Below, in pieces: positions 7,148-16,026 of a stretch of DNA of 45,750 bases. The first letter of the stretch is position 1; every line of letters begins with the position of its first letter. This DNA comes from Treponema sp. (GTDB taxonomy: Bacteria > Spirochaetota > Spirochaetia > Treponematales > Treponemataceae): NCBI GenBank assembly GCA_017470085.1, contig JAFUFE010000095.1, positions 1 through 45,750 on the forward strand, written 5' to 3'. The notes under the pieces are model-generated. The model saw only the letters and a program-made list of their open reading frames with translations. It did no database searches and was not told where the DNA came from. Both the position numbers and the translations under genes were made by a program.

Positions 7148-9493
7148 TTATGTACGTGTTACAACCAAATATGCGATTTCACTTTGCCAGCTGACCGGTG
7201 TATCCGCAGTAATTGCGTGCAGAGTTTTGATGAGCGCATCGATTTCCGGTTCAAGAAGCGTCCTACGAAGCGCGCGTCCGTACATCGATGTTTCACGAAA
7301 CCAACGCTCACTGTCATCCACCGTGATGCGCCGCTGTTCGGTGACTGTTGTGATATCTGCCGTAACCTGATACCCAGCGTTTTCAAATGCATGTATGATT
7401 GTCTGCACATCCCAATTAAACAGTTCGTTTTCCGTGTCGCCGTAAAACGCATCCTCTGCCTCAATCATTTTTGGGAGTGCAGCACGGATACTGCGCGAAG
7501 TGTGCGGCGCATATTCGCTAATCAGTGCGCTGAGCCGCTGTCCATGAGCCGGAATACGTTGCGACAAAATGATTGCTCCGCCATCGGCAAGTGCTGTGGA
7601 TTCGGCGCTGTTTGTTTCCACCGAAGTGGTGGTAACGAGCGCCGTTACAAGTGCATCTATCGAACTGCGAGATGAAATGACGTCTCTGAAAAATATGCGG
7701 TCAAAGATACAAGCGTCCGCAGGAGCGCGCAGTAAAAGCGTAGCGATGTCTCCCAACTGCTCCTGTGCAGCGGTCGGCTCTGCGGAAGCGATAAAGTACG
7801 GGCGGTCTATGTCGGCGAGCGTCCGCGCGTATTGCTCCAGTATCTGTTTGCCCGCTTCAGTTTTGCAGGTGCATGCCGTCATGCCTTCAGGAGTGCGCCG
7901 CATCACTTCCCACAGCAAAAGCCCGTCGTCCGCGTTCCACACGAGCGAACGGTGGTGGCGCGCCAAAGCCGCTCGTGTGATTATCTCGTCGCGTATAGTC
8001 AGCAATACGTCCGCACGGTTTGAATCAAGCCGATTTTGCCACGCGCGTTCTGCGCGGTCGAATGCATGTTCTTTTCCGAAGTCAACCGGGCTCAATGTCA
8101 GCTGTTCCGCTCTGCCTGCCATTTGCTCGCGCTCGAGCAATGCCGCTATGTGCAGCTCGCGCCGAGAAAGCACGTCATCTCTGATTGATTTTTCGTAGCC
8201 TTGCGTGCTCGGCGTGTAAAACACGCTGCCTACGAGCGCGTCAGGAAGATACTGCTGCGCCACCCAGTGGGCGCGATACGCGTGTGGATACAGATAGCCT
8301 TCGCCGTGTCCAAAGCCTTCTGCATCGCGGCTCGGATCGCGCAAGTGATTGGGCACATCCGCATCTTCTTTTTCGACAGACGCAAGCGCGTCAAAAAACG
8401 CCATCGAGCTGTTCGACTTGGGAGCCGTTGCCAAATACAGCGCCGCGTGTGCAAGGAAATAACGGCCTTCAGGCATGCCTACTCTGTCAAACGCCGCTGC
8501 GCAGCTTGCAACAACAGTGATTGCATGCGGGTCGGCAAGCCCCGTATCTTCGCACGCAGAGATGAGCATTCTGCGGAAAATAAAATGTGCGTCTTCTCCC
8601 GCCGCAATCATACGCGCGAGCCAGTACATGGCAGCATCGGCATCGCGACCGCGCAAACTTTTTATGAACGCGCTTATGATGTCGTAGTGGTAGTCGCCGT
8701 CGCGGTCATACAGCACCACTTTTTTTTGAATCGATTCTTCCGCTGTTTCCGCGCTTATGTAAATCGTGGTGCCCCATGCGGGCACGGGCGGCTCTGCACC
8801 GGGGTCCCATTTTTCAGGCGTTGTTTCAACAGCAAGCTCAAGCGCATTGAGTAAGCTCCGCGCGTCTCCGTTTGCCGTTTCCACAAGATGCTCAAGCGCG
8901 CCTTTTTCAAACGTTACATTCCAGTGACCATAGCCGCGCTCGGTATCGGAAAGCGCTTGTTCGGCAGCTTTTTGTAAATCGTCATTTGTGAGCGCTTTCA
9001 GCTGAAACACGCGGCTCCTGCTCACGAGCGCTTTGTTCACTTCAAAAAATGGATTTTCTGTCGTAGCGCCTATTAAAATGATTGTGCCGTTTTCAACCCA
9101 CGGCAAAAGCGCGTCCTGCTGTGCGCGGTTCCAGCGATGCACTTCATCCACAAACAAAATCGTGCGGCGGCTGTACAGATTGAAATACTCTTCCGCCTGC
9201 TTGATTGCGCTCCTGATGTCTGCAACGCCTGTGAGCACCGCATTGAGCGTGATAAAGTTGCTCTTTGTGTGATTTGCAATGACGCGCGCAAGCGTTGTTT
9301 TGCCGCTTCCCGGCGGTCCGTAAAAGATGACTGATGAAAGCTGGTCAGCGGCAATCGCACGGCGAAGTAACCTGCCTTTGCCGACAATGTGGTCTTGCCC
9401 AATGTATTCGTCGAGCGTGCGCGGCCTCATGCGAGCAGCAAGTGGCTCACGGAGTACGGAAGACATTGTTTCAAATAACGGAGCATCTGTCAT
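7148..9493 (-). CDS. rarA: Replication-associated recombination ATPase RarA (MgsA) with a 300-residue C-terminal extension
   Basis: 781 residues from the ATG at 9493; GTG (9499) and TTG (9511) starts further up are possible and none has a good ribosome binding site. Residues 1-480 are RarA: LAARMRPRTLDEYIGQDH, Walker A YGPPGSGKTT near residue 57, Walker B LFVDEVHRWN, sensor GATTENP, and the MgsA C-terminal part ending in YPHAYRAHWVAQQYLPD. RarA acts at stalled forks with SSB. Residues about 490-781 are not part of ordinary RarA (about 440 residues). FDRIFFRDVI and LADGGAIILSQRIPAHGQRL look like the end of a Rossmann-type, methyltransferase-like fold, but I see no clear SAM-binding glycine motif. 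Confidence 0.9.
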   Translation of the reverse strand: MTDAPLFETMSSVLREPLAARMRPRTLDEYIGQDHIVGKGRLLRRAIAADQLSSVIFYGPPGSGKTTLARVIANHTKSNFITLNAVLTGVADIRSAIKQAEEYFNLYSRRTILFVDEVHRWNRAQQDALLPWVENGTIILIGATTENPFFEVNKALVSRSRVFQLKALTNDDLQKAAEQALSDTERGYGHWNVTFEKGALEHLVETANGDARSLLNALELAVETTPEKWDPGAEPPVPAWGTTIYISAETAEESIQKKVVLYDRDGDYHYDIISAFIKSLRGRDADAAMYWLARMIAAGEDAHFIFRRMLISACEDTGLADPHAITVVASCAAAFDRVGMPEGRYFLAHAALYLATAPKSNSSMAFFDALASVEKEDADVPNHLRDPSRDAEGFGHGEGYLYPHAYRAHWVAQQYLPDALVGSVFYTPSTQGYEKSIRDDVLSRRELHIAALLEREQMAGRAEQLTLSPVDFGKEHAFDRAERAWQNRLDSNRADVLLTIRDEIITRAALARHHRSLVWNADDGLLLWEVMRRTPEGMTACTCKTEAGKQILEQYARTLADIDRPYFIASAEPTAAQEQLGDIATLLLRAPADACIFDRIFFRDVISSRSSIDALVTALVTTTSVETNSAESTALADGGAIILSQRIPAHGQRLSALISEYAPHTSRSIRAALPKMIEAEDAFYGDTENELFNWDVQTIIHAFENAGYQVTADITTVTEQRRITVDDSERWFRETSMYGRALRRTLLEPEIDALIKTLHAITADTPVSWQSEIAYLVVTRT

Positions 9494-9595
9494 ATCCACA
9501 GTGTACCGCAATCATGCAACCGTTTCCAAGCGTCAGTTTTTTATGTGCATTCTGTTTAAAAATATCGATAGCGTACCATATGTTATGGAGCACTC

Positions 9596-9625
9596 TTGAT
9601 TTTCACCTATAGTTTACAGTAGACT
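9596..9625 (+). promoter_or_regulatory. Weak candidate promoter for the first ABC importer operon
   Basis: TTGATT (9596-9601), 18 nt, TAGACT (9620-9625). Poorer than the matching promoter at 21864, but its position relative to the palindrome downstream is similar. Confidence 0.3.
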
Positions 9626-9636
9626 GTGCCCTATTA

Positions 9637-9650
9637 TTAGCTATAGCTAA
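9637..9650. promoter_or_regulatory. 14-bp palindromic operator candidate, copy 1
   Basis: TTAGCTATAGCTAA is a perfect palindrome ending 20 nt before the start of the binding-protein gene. The half sites TTAGC/GCTAA with a 4-bp spacer recur at 21901 and, with one change, at 30773. Confidence 0.6.
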
Positions 9651-9670
9651 CTCAATAAGGAGTATGTACT

Positions 9671-11212
9671 GTGAATAAAAATCATATATGTATGACGGCT
9701 GTTTTTATAACGGGTGTGCTGTTTTTGTGTTCATGCGGAAAACTACAGCAGCCCCCAAAAATGAACACTGCCGCATCGGGAATAGTCTTACGGCAGGAGG
9801 GTGGCGACTTCGGTTTTCCGAACCCGTTCCGACATCAAAACAGAGGACCCGGTTTTTTTAAAATGGAATTAATCTATGATTCGCTTCTGGAAAAAGATGA
9901 AATCGGGCTCATTCCGTGGCTCGCAAAAGAATGGACGATAAGTCAAGACGGCAAAACGTTTGTCTTTACGTTGATAGAGGGCGCGCACTGGCATGACGGA
10001 AAACCGCTGACGGCTGAAGACGTTGCCTTTTCCATCCGCTATTTTAAAGACCATCCTCCGGTGCGCGGCGGGTTGACGCTTAATGGCACCTATCTGATAG
10101 ACGCCGTCTCTGTAGACGAAAATCGCATCACCGTGCACCTTGCAGAGTATAGTCCCACGGCATTGGAAAAAATCGGCAGTATGCGAATTATCCCGCAGCA
10201 TATCTGGGGAACGGTCGCTGATCCTGAAAAATTTTCTGGAGACGGAGCAGCGGTTGGTTCTGGTCCGTACGTGTTAACAGCATACAACAGCGAGCAGGGG
10301 TCATACAAATTCACTGCGTTCAAAGATTTTTGGGGCATACCGCCTGCCGTGGAGTCGATAGAATGGATACCGGTAGCGGACCGAATACTAGCATTTCAAA
10401 ATAAAGAGATAGACATTGTCAATGTACCAGTGGACTTATTGCACAGGTATGAAAAAAATGATGAATTCAAAATAGTAAAAAATTTTGGATTGCATAATTA
10501 CCGGCTCTATTTTAATCTTACCGCCGTGCCCGCATTCCGCGATATATCTGTACGGCAGGCGATTGCTTATGCAATCGATAGAAACGAACTGATAGAAAAG
10601 TTAGAGCGCGGTTCTGGTTTGGAAGGTTCTCAGGGCTACTTGCCACCAGTTCACCCTTGGTATAACAAAAATATTACCGATTATTCATTCAATATTGAAA
10701 AAGCACGACAGTTAATGAACGGCAGAACGATAGAAGCAAGCATACTCGTCAGCAATTCTTCAAAAGAAATAAAAATGGCAGAATTGATTAAAATCCGTCT
10801 ACAGGAAATAGGTATCACGCTCCACGTCATCAGCAGTGATTCAAAGACACGTGATAAAAGGGTGAATGATAAAGAGTATGAACTTGCGATTTTAAAATCA
10901 GGTGGCATGGGAGGGGATGCCGATATGCTACGCGAAATTTATGCTTCAAATACAAAAGCACCGCACCTGGCCGGATATAAAAACGAGGCGGTGAATGACC
11001 TGTTATACCGTCAGTCCATTGAACCTGATACCGAAAAGCGCAAACAGCTGATTTATGCTGTTCAGGAACTGCTGGCAGAAGAAGTGCCACTGCTGCTGTT
11101 ATACGGAGAAATAGACAATACGGTTTTTCGTCCGGCACAGTATGATGGGTGGACTGTCCGCTACGACCACACAAAAATGGAACACCCGAAACTGTCATAT
11201 ATAAAGCGATGA
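9671..11212 (+). CDS. Peptide/nickel-type ABC importer, substrate-binding lipoprotein (SBP_bac_5 family)
   Basis: 513 residues with a GTG start; AAGGAG lies 8 nt upstream and the nearby ATG is out of frame. The signal peptide ends FLCSCGK, a spirochaete-type lipobox, so the protein is probably anchored on the outer face of the inner membrane. Family features in order: EWTISQDGKTFVFTLIEGAHWHDGKPLTAEDVAFS near residues 100-125, GSGPYVLTAYNSEQGSYKF, and VRQAIAYAIDRNELI, the typical SBP_5 core. It captures a peptide, opine-metal complex or nickel chelate; the pocket cannot be read by eye. First gene of a five-gene set. Its stop overlaps the permease start (ATGA). A palindromic operator candidate lies in the leader. 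Confidence 0.92.
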   Translation: MNKNHICMTAVFITGVLFLCSCGKLQQPPKMNTAASGIVLRQEGGDFGFPNPFRHQNRGPGFFKMELIYDSLLEKDEIGLIPWLAKEWTISQDGKTFVFTLIEGAHWHDGKPLTAEDVAFSIRYFKDHPPVRGGLTLNGTYLIDAVSVDENRITVHLAEYSPTALEKIGSMRIIPQHIWGTVADPEKFSGDGAAVGSGPYVLTAYNSEQGSYKFTAFKDFWGIPPAVESIEWIPVADRILAFQNKEIDIVNVPVDLLHRYEKNDEFKIVKNFGLHNYRLYFNLTAVPAFRDISVRQAIAYAIDRNELIEKLERGSGLEGSQGYLPPVHPWYNKNITDYSFNIEKARQLMNGRTIEASILVSNSSKEIKMAELIKIRLQEIGITLHVISSDSKTRDKRVNDKEYELAILKSGGMGGDADMLREIYASNTKAPHLAGYKNEAVNDLLYRQSIEPDTEKRKQLIYAVQELLAEEVPLLLLYGEIDNTVFRPAQYDGWTVRYDHTKMEHPKLSYIKR

Positions 11213-12168
11213 AAGAAAAATTTGTTTTATTTCTATTTTTGATAACCGCTCATTTTTTTCTCCCCCGTCTCATGCGTTCCGACCCGTTTCTTTTTGTGTC
11301 ATCGGATGGAACAGAAATAACAAGCTACAGCGAAGAAGAGATTGCACGGTATAAAGCCTATTACGGATTAGACAAGCCGTTATGGCAGCAGTATACGCAA
11401 TTCATTGCCGGTCTTTTTCGAGGCAATTTAGGGTATAGCATTTATTTTAAAGAAAAAGTGATAACGCTCATTCTCCGCCGTTTGGTATGGACAGCGGGCA
11501 TTGTCAGCGTATCCCTGCTGTTCAGCGTTTGTGCGGGGCTGGTGTTTGGCAGCATAAGCGCTTGGTATTTCGGAAAATTAGCCGACTGCATCTTGTACCG
11601 GTTGATGGTTGTTGTATCTGAAATCCCCGGATTTTTAACGGCGACGGCCATTCTTATGCTGTTCATCTTGCGGTGGCGGGTTTTACCGACAGCAGGCGGC
11701 ATTACTCCGTTTATCCGTATACGCTTTTCTGCAGCGGTTGTCGGTGATATTGCAGCCCATGCGGTGCTGCCATCTTTGACGCTCTCTCTGTTAAAGACGC
11801 CGGTTTTTTACTTCACGGTAAGGAGCGCACTGATACGACAACTTGCCAAAAAATATACGGAAACGGCACGGGCAAAATCATTACGGCCGTTTTACATTGT
11901 GCAAAAACACTGCCTCCCAAATGCTGCCAATCCTATCATCACGCAAATTCTACTCAGCATACAGACACTGTTTAATGGTGCGCTGATTGTTGAAACCGTT
12001 TTTAAATATCCCGGTATAGGCAATCTGATCCGTGATGCAGTTTTTAACCGGGACTATATATTGCTGCAAGGTATTTTTTTTGTTATTACAGTTTTCATTT
12101 TACTGACCGACATTTTCGGCGATCTGCTGTATAAAAAAACAGCACAAGAGGCAACAGTGTGCATTTAA
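11209..12168 (+). CDS. Peptide/nickel-type ABC importer permease 1 (DppB/NikB type)
   Basis: 319 residues, starting at the ATG that overlaps the binding-protein stop. The N-terminal membrane segment (FVLFLFLITAHFFLPRLM) and the GL(D)KPLWQQYTQFIAGLFRGNLGYSI stretch near residue 50 are typical of DppB/NikB. At least five membrane segments follow. The EAA-type coupling loop is ETARAKSLRPFYIVQKHCLPNAANPI, and the C-terminal VETVFKYPGIGNLIRDAVFNRDY is the family signature. It forms the membrane channel together with the next gene. The first segment lacks the classic R-L-x3-P-x-x-F motif in full, so this is a slightly divergent member. Confidence 0.9.
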   Translation: MKEKFVLFLFLITAHFFLPRLMRSDPFLFVSSDGTEITSYSEEEIARYKAYYGLDKPLWQQYTQFIAGLFRGNLGYSIYFKEKVITLILRRLVWTAGIVSVSLLFSVCAGLVFGSISAWYFGKLADCILYRLMVVVSEIPGFLTATAILMLFILRWRVLPTAGGITPFIRIRFSAAVVGDIAAHAVLPSLTLSLLKTPVFYFTVRSALIRQLAKKYTETARAKSLRPFYIVQKHCLPNAANPIITQILLSIQTLFNGALIVETVFKYPGIGNLIRDAVFNRDYILLQGIFFVITVFILLTDIFGDLLYKKTAQEATVCI

Positions 12169-12974
12169 AATCTATCGCTGGAATAATCTCCGTATCTTTT
12201 CTATGCGGGATTTTCGCCCTTGCTTTTCTGTCGTATTTTTCTTTTTTAAAGCCGGCACATATTCCGAGCGGCGGGGCACTGTTGCCTCCATCAAAAGAAC
12301 ACTGGTTTGGTACGGACGACCTTGGCATTGATCTCTTTGCAGCACTGTGTCACGGAGCGCGGAGCACACTGCTGTTAGCAAGTGCAAGCGCGTTCATCGC
12401 TGCTGTCGGCGGTAGTATTGTCGGCATGTTTGCAGGGTATTCAGGCGGAACAATCGATAGATTTTTTTTAGGCCTTGCTGATTTGTTTGTCAGTGTACCA
12501 GACCTGCTGTTGATGGTAGTGCTCAGTGCTTTTGCCGGTCCGAGTTTAAAAAACTGTATTCTTGCCATTTCACTTGTCTCTTGGGTTGCGCCGGCAAAAA
12601 TAGCGCGCAGCGAAATAACAAAAATAAAAACCGAAACGTATGTGCAGCTGTCACAAGCATACGGGGCAGGATTTATTCATATATTTGTGTGGCATTTTTG
12701 GAAACCGCTGTTTTCCATTACTGCCGCAGGCGCTGTACGGGTTATGAATAAAGCGATTCTCTCTGAAGCTTCTTTGGCCTATCTTGGTTTAGGTGACCCG
12801 CTGTCAAAGAGTTGGGGTATGATTATTACACGGGCACTGGATTTCCCGAATATTTATCTGACCGAATTTTGGAAGTGGTGGCTTGTCATTCCTGTCGCGT
12901 TATTGTCGGGGACCGTGTTATCCGTTGCTGTCATAGGACAGGCCGTAGAAAAAGCGGTAGGAATGCAAAAGTGA
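12159..12974 (+). CDS. Peptide/nickel-type ABC importer permease 2 (DppC/NikC type)
   Basis: 271 residues from a GTG that overlaps the previous gene by 10 nt, with AAGAGG just upstream. KEHWFGTDDLGIDLFAALCHGARSTLL near residue 45 is the DppC/NikC signature (HxxGTDxxGRD type). Five further membrane segments contain GSIVGMFAGYSGGTIDRF and VSVPDLLLMVV. The coupling loop is YVQLSQAYGAGFIHIFVWHFWKPL, and SEASLAYLGLGDPLSKSWGMII is the conserved C-terminal region. The 3' end overlaps the ATPase start (GTGA). Partner of permease 1 in the inner membrane. Confidence 0.9.
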   Translation: MHLKSIAGIISVSFLCGIFALAFLSYFSFLKPAHIPSGGALLPPSKEHWFGTDDLGIDLFAALCHGARSTLLLASASAFIAAVGGSIVGMFAGYSGGTIDRFFLGLADLFVSVPDLLLMVVLSAFAGPSLKNCILAISLVSWVAPAKIARSEITKIKTETYVQLSQAYGAGFIHIFVWHFWKPLFSITAAGAVRVMNKAILSEASLAYLGLGDPLSKSWGMIITRALDFPNIYLTEFWKWWLVIPVALLSGTVLSVAVIGQAVEKAVGMQK

Positions 12975-14650
12975 AATCAACAGATGCGCTCTTACGTATA
13001 GAAAATCTATCGGTAGCGTACCGTACTGAATCAGGCGGCAGAAAAGAGCATACTGCCGGCATAAAAAATATTTGTTTTTCGCTACACGCAGGTGAGGTGT
13101 GTGGTATTATCGGCGAGTCGGGCAGCGGTAAGACCACGCTTTTGTCAGCAATTATGGGGTTGCTCCGTGAACGAGCAGTGGTACGCGGAAAAATTCTGTA
13201 CAAACAGCGGGAAATAGCAAACGCTCCCGAAAAAGTATTGCGGACAATTCGTTTTAAAGAAATCGGACTCGTATTCCAAAATCATGCAGAATATCTTAAT
13301 CCTACGTTATCTATAGAGGTGCAACTGTCGGAAATACTCAAAAAAGAAATTTTCGATACGGTACACCGTGCAAAAAGACTAGACGAACTCCTTACCGCTG
13401 TCGGGCTGCATCCTGCCGTGAAAAAAAAGTATCCGACAGAACTTTCGGGCGGCATGCGGCAGCGCGTTTTTATTGACATGGCGCTGTGTTTACAGCCGCC
13501 ACTCCTTTTAATAGACGAGCCCACCACAGCACTGGATCCCGAATCAAAAAAACATATACTCATGCTTTTAAAAACAATACAGCGCACATATCACACAGCG
13601 ATGCTGCTCGTATCCCACGATGTAGCGGTGATTGAAGCGCTTTCGGATACGATGATGGTACTGCTTGACGGTCACCTCATTGAAAAAGGCAAAACAGACA
13701 GCATTCTGGATGAACCGAAACATCCGTATACGTTCGGCTTATTGCAGTCGAGCACATATTTAAATCCTTGGAAAGATCTGTGGGGCATACGCGAAGGAGA
13801 GAGTGGCACTTATTCCTGTCCGTTTTACACTCGCTGTACACAGCGGTCGGTTGAATGCGTGCACTATACACCGCATATTCCCGCCACCTGTACCGAGGGA
13901 GCAGCGTGCGTAAAAGGTGGTATATGCGAAATCCTCTCCGTCAAAAATATAACGAAACTATTCCACGGTTCCGCTGCTCCGGTAAAAGCAGTGGACAACT
14001 GTTCTTTGCGCGTACGCCACGGCGAAACCGTCGCGCTGTTCGGCAAATCAGGTTCAGGGAAAACAACGTTGCTGCGAATTATTGCCGGCCTTCTGAAAAA
14101 AGATGCAGGCGATATATTTTTCTTACAAAAGAAAATAGAAAAAAATAATTTGCTATCTTTGCCGCATGCACTGCAGATCGTAGAACAGGATTCTTTTTCT
14201 GCCATGAATCCGGCACTTTCAGTGGAGCAAACCGTCGCAGAGCCGTATATGATTATACATGGAAACAAATATGCGGCCTGCAGAGAAATTGTTGCTACCT
14301 ATTTAAAAAAAACGGGATTACCACCCGATGAAGCAACATTAAAAAAGAAAACTATTTTTCTATCGGGAGGGCAAAGACAAAAAACAGCCATTGCGCGGGC
14401 ATTGATCGTACAACCGAAATTGTTGTTAGCAGATGAAATAACTGCCATGTTGGATGATTCCGCTCAGGTAAATATTATGCGGCTTTTAAAACAACTGCAA
14501 TATGAATTCGGTTTTTCTTTGTTGCTTGTTACGCACAACAGTGATTTAGTAAAGAAAACTGCCGATTATGTATACTGCATCGATGCAGGAAAAATAATAC
14601 GAGAAGGAAGCGTCAGAAAAATATTTGGGGCTACTGCCCTTGATACATGA
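12971..14650 (+). CDS. Double ATPase of the peptide/nickel-type importer (DppD-DppF / NikD-NikE fusion)
   Basis: 559 residues. The start is a GTG overlapping the permease stop. The frame is open upstream inside the permease gene, but that part is a shadow reading. Domain 1 has Walker A GESGSGKTT near residue 45, signature LSGGMRQR, Walker B LLLIDEPTTALD, and the OppD/F-type cysteine-rich tail CPFYTRCTQRSVECVHYTPHIP. Domain 2 has Walker A GKSGSGKTT near residue 358, signature LSGGQRQK and Walker B LLLADEITAMLDD. Domain 2 has I in place of P after E (DEIT for DEPT), a tolerated change. In one chain it powers the two permeases. Usually these are two genes. Confidence 0.93.
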   Translation: MKSTDALLRIENLSVAYRTESGGRKEHTAGIKNICFSLHAGEVCGIIGESGSGKTTLLSAIMGLLRERAVVRGKILYKQREIANAPEKVLRTIRFKEIGLVFQNHAEYLNPTLSIEVQLSEILKKEIFDTVHRAKRLDELLTAVGLHPAVKKKYPTELSGGMRQRVFIDMALCLQPPLLLIDEPTTALDPESKKHILMLLKTIQRTYHTAMLLVSHDVAVIEALSDTMMVLLDGHLIEKGKTDSILDEPKHPYTFGLLQSSTYLNPWKDLWGIREGESGTYSCPFYTRCTQRSVECVHYTPHIPATCTEGAACVKGGICEILSVKNITKLFHGSAAPVKAVDNCSLRVRHGETVALFGKSGSGKTTLLRIIAGLLKKDAGDIFFLQKKIEKNNLLSLPHALQIVEQDSFSAMNPALSVEQTVAEPYMIIHGNKYAACREIVATYLKKTGLPPDEATLKKKTIFLSGGQRQKTAIARALIVQPKLLLADEITAMLDDSAQVNIMRLLKQLQYEFGFSLLLVTHNSDLVKKTADYVYCIDAGKIIREGSVRKIFGATALDT

Positions 14651-14720
14651 AGCATGGGGATGGAGAGAATATCGTATAGAACAAAAAGCTGATTATCACC
14701 GGCGCATACGATAATCAAAC

Positions 14721-14760
14721 TGCAGCGGAGCTTCGAGCGAATTGCAGCGGAGCTTCGAGC
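14721..14760 (+). repeat. Two 18-bp direct repeats, 22-bp period
   Basis: TGCAGCGGAGCTTCGAGC occurs at 14721-14738 and again at 14743-14760, separated by GAAT, in the 222-nt gap between the double ATPase and the methyltransferase gene. No other copy was noticed. Confidence 0.7.
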
Positions 14761-14872
14761 AAAATCGTGCAGAGACGGTATATGCTCATTCTATTATGAA
14801 TGCAGCTACGTCGATTCAACAGTTTATGAAACTGGAGTGTTGTCCATTGTTAAGTTTTAATACAAGGAGACT

Positions 14873-15667
14873 ATGATGACTATAGATGATTTTGAACGCT
14901 GTCTTATGGAAAAAGCGGCAGAAAATGCAGAACAGGCGTGGGACCGCCGTAGCACAACTTTTTTTGAACGTACCGAAAAAATACACGAAGAGTTTTCACA
15001 GGGATTTGTTTTTCAGGTGATTCGCGACCGACAGCTTTTAAATGCACACTCAAAAGTATTGGACATCGGCTGTGGTACCGGCCGCCACTTGTTTGAGTTT
15101 TCCCGCTACACGCCATATCTGACAGGTACCGATATTTCCTCCGGGATGCTCCTGTATGCGCAGGAAAAATTGAAACATATCCCACACGCACGGCTCTTGC
15201 ACGGAAATTGGATGGAACTATTTACGAAATCGGGTGAATATGATTTTGTCTTTGCCTGCATGACACCCGCGATTGCTTCTATTGAACACTTGAAACGGAT
15301 GTGTTTTATTTCCAAAAAATACTGTATGCTTGATCGGTTCGTATACCAAAAAGACGACGTGCAGGAAGAAATTGAAAAACTGCTCGGACGGCCATACGTA
15401 CACGCTCCGCATAATCGGAAAGAATATGTATACGGCGTGTGGAACATTTTATGGCAACTGGGATATTACCCTGATGTATTGTTCGATACGACGGTACAAC
15501 CAATAGAAAATGAAATAGACGAATATATGGAATATTTCCAAGGGACGGAAACAGAAAAAAATACGATACTACACTTTTTACACAGCATCACAAAAAATGG
15601 TACCATTACCGCCGCTACGCATACGGTCAAAGCGCTCATTTTGTGGGAAGTACAAACAATGCGGTAA
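14873..15667 (+). CDS. Class I SAM-dependent methyltransferase
   Basis: 264 residues. AAGGAG lies upstream. The second ATG (14876) has the better 6-nt spacing and may be the true start. LDIGCGTGRHLFEF near residue 63 is SAM-binding motif I. GTDISSGMLLYAQEKL is the motif II acidic region and YDFVFACMTPAI occupies the motif IV position. The N-terminus (MEKAAENAEQAWDRRSTTFFER) resembles small-molecule rather than RNA methyltransferases. The gene lies 222 nt after the importer ATPase and in the same direction, so it may belong to that operon. If so it could modify the transported ligand or its chelator, which is inference only. No substrate domain can be recognised. Confidence 0.85.
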   Translation: MMTIDDFERCLMEKAAENAEQAWDRRSTTFFERTEKIHEEFSQGFVFQVIRDRQLLNAHSKVLDIGCGTGRHLFEFSRYTPYLTGTDISSGMLLYAQEKLKHIPHARLLHGNWMELFTKSGEYDFVFACMTPAIASIEHLKRMCFISKKYCMLDRFVYQKDDVQEEIEKLLGRPYVHAPHNRKEYVYGVWNILWQLGYYPDVLFDTTVQPIENEIDEYMEYFQGTETEKNTILHFLHSITKNGTITAATHTVKALILWEVQTMR

Positions 15668-16026
15668 TTTTTTTATGCAGCACCGTCAAGTTTTCTGCCA
15701 CGCGAAGTGACGTTTTAATCGTATATTTCTCCGGCTGCTTCCGGACTCACAGCATATGCCCTTTCTGCTCACGGTGTTTCTACAGGGGCGGAGCCCCGCC
15801 CCTGCCGCGCACGACGCAGTAAACTGCTTGTTGCGCGGACACCCCACCCTGCGGGGCAATCCATTCCGCTACGTGCCCCGCAACGCCCCAGACCACAGCA
15901 CAAAAGCGGCAGTCCGTTTGTTTTCCATGACTGCATTCTACCTGTTGGCAATGCAGCATGGTTAAAAATTAATAATCTTATAAAAGGTTTTTGTGGTATT
16001 GCTGATTCATAATCGTTAATTGCTGT
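15668..16026. other. Gene-free stretch containing 154-bp repeat copy 1
   Basis: About 100 nt lead into repeat copy 1 and about 100 AT-rich nt follow it up to the end of the minus-strand orphan gene. Read on the minus strand, 15714-15768 gives a short protein-like tail (AERAYAVSPEAAGEIYD, stop) in the same frame as the translated repeat, perhaps the end of an old gene. This is too short to identify. Confidence 0.4.
15769..15922. repeat. 154-bp G+C-rich dispersed repeat, copy 1
   Basis: Begins TCACGGTGTTTCTACAGG and ends AGTCCGTTTGTT. It matches 17156-17309 in the same orientation at nearly every base and with the same length. Inside is the hairpin AGGGGCG / CGCCCCT. The minus strand can be read through without stops up to GSAPVETP, but this is probably not a gene. 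Confidence 0.9.

Noticed and set aside
12812-12970. Long N-terminal extension of the double ATPase
   Set aside because: It is an out-of-frame reading of the upstream permease gene; the GTG at 12971 gives the normal GTGA overlap.
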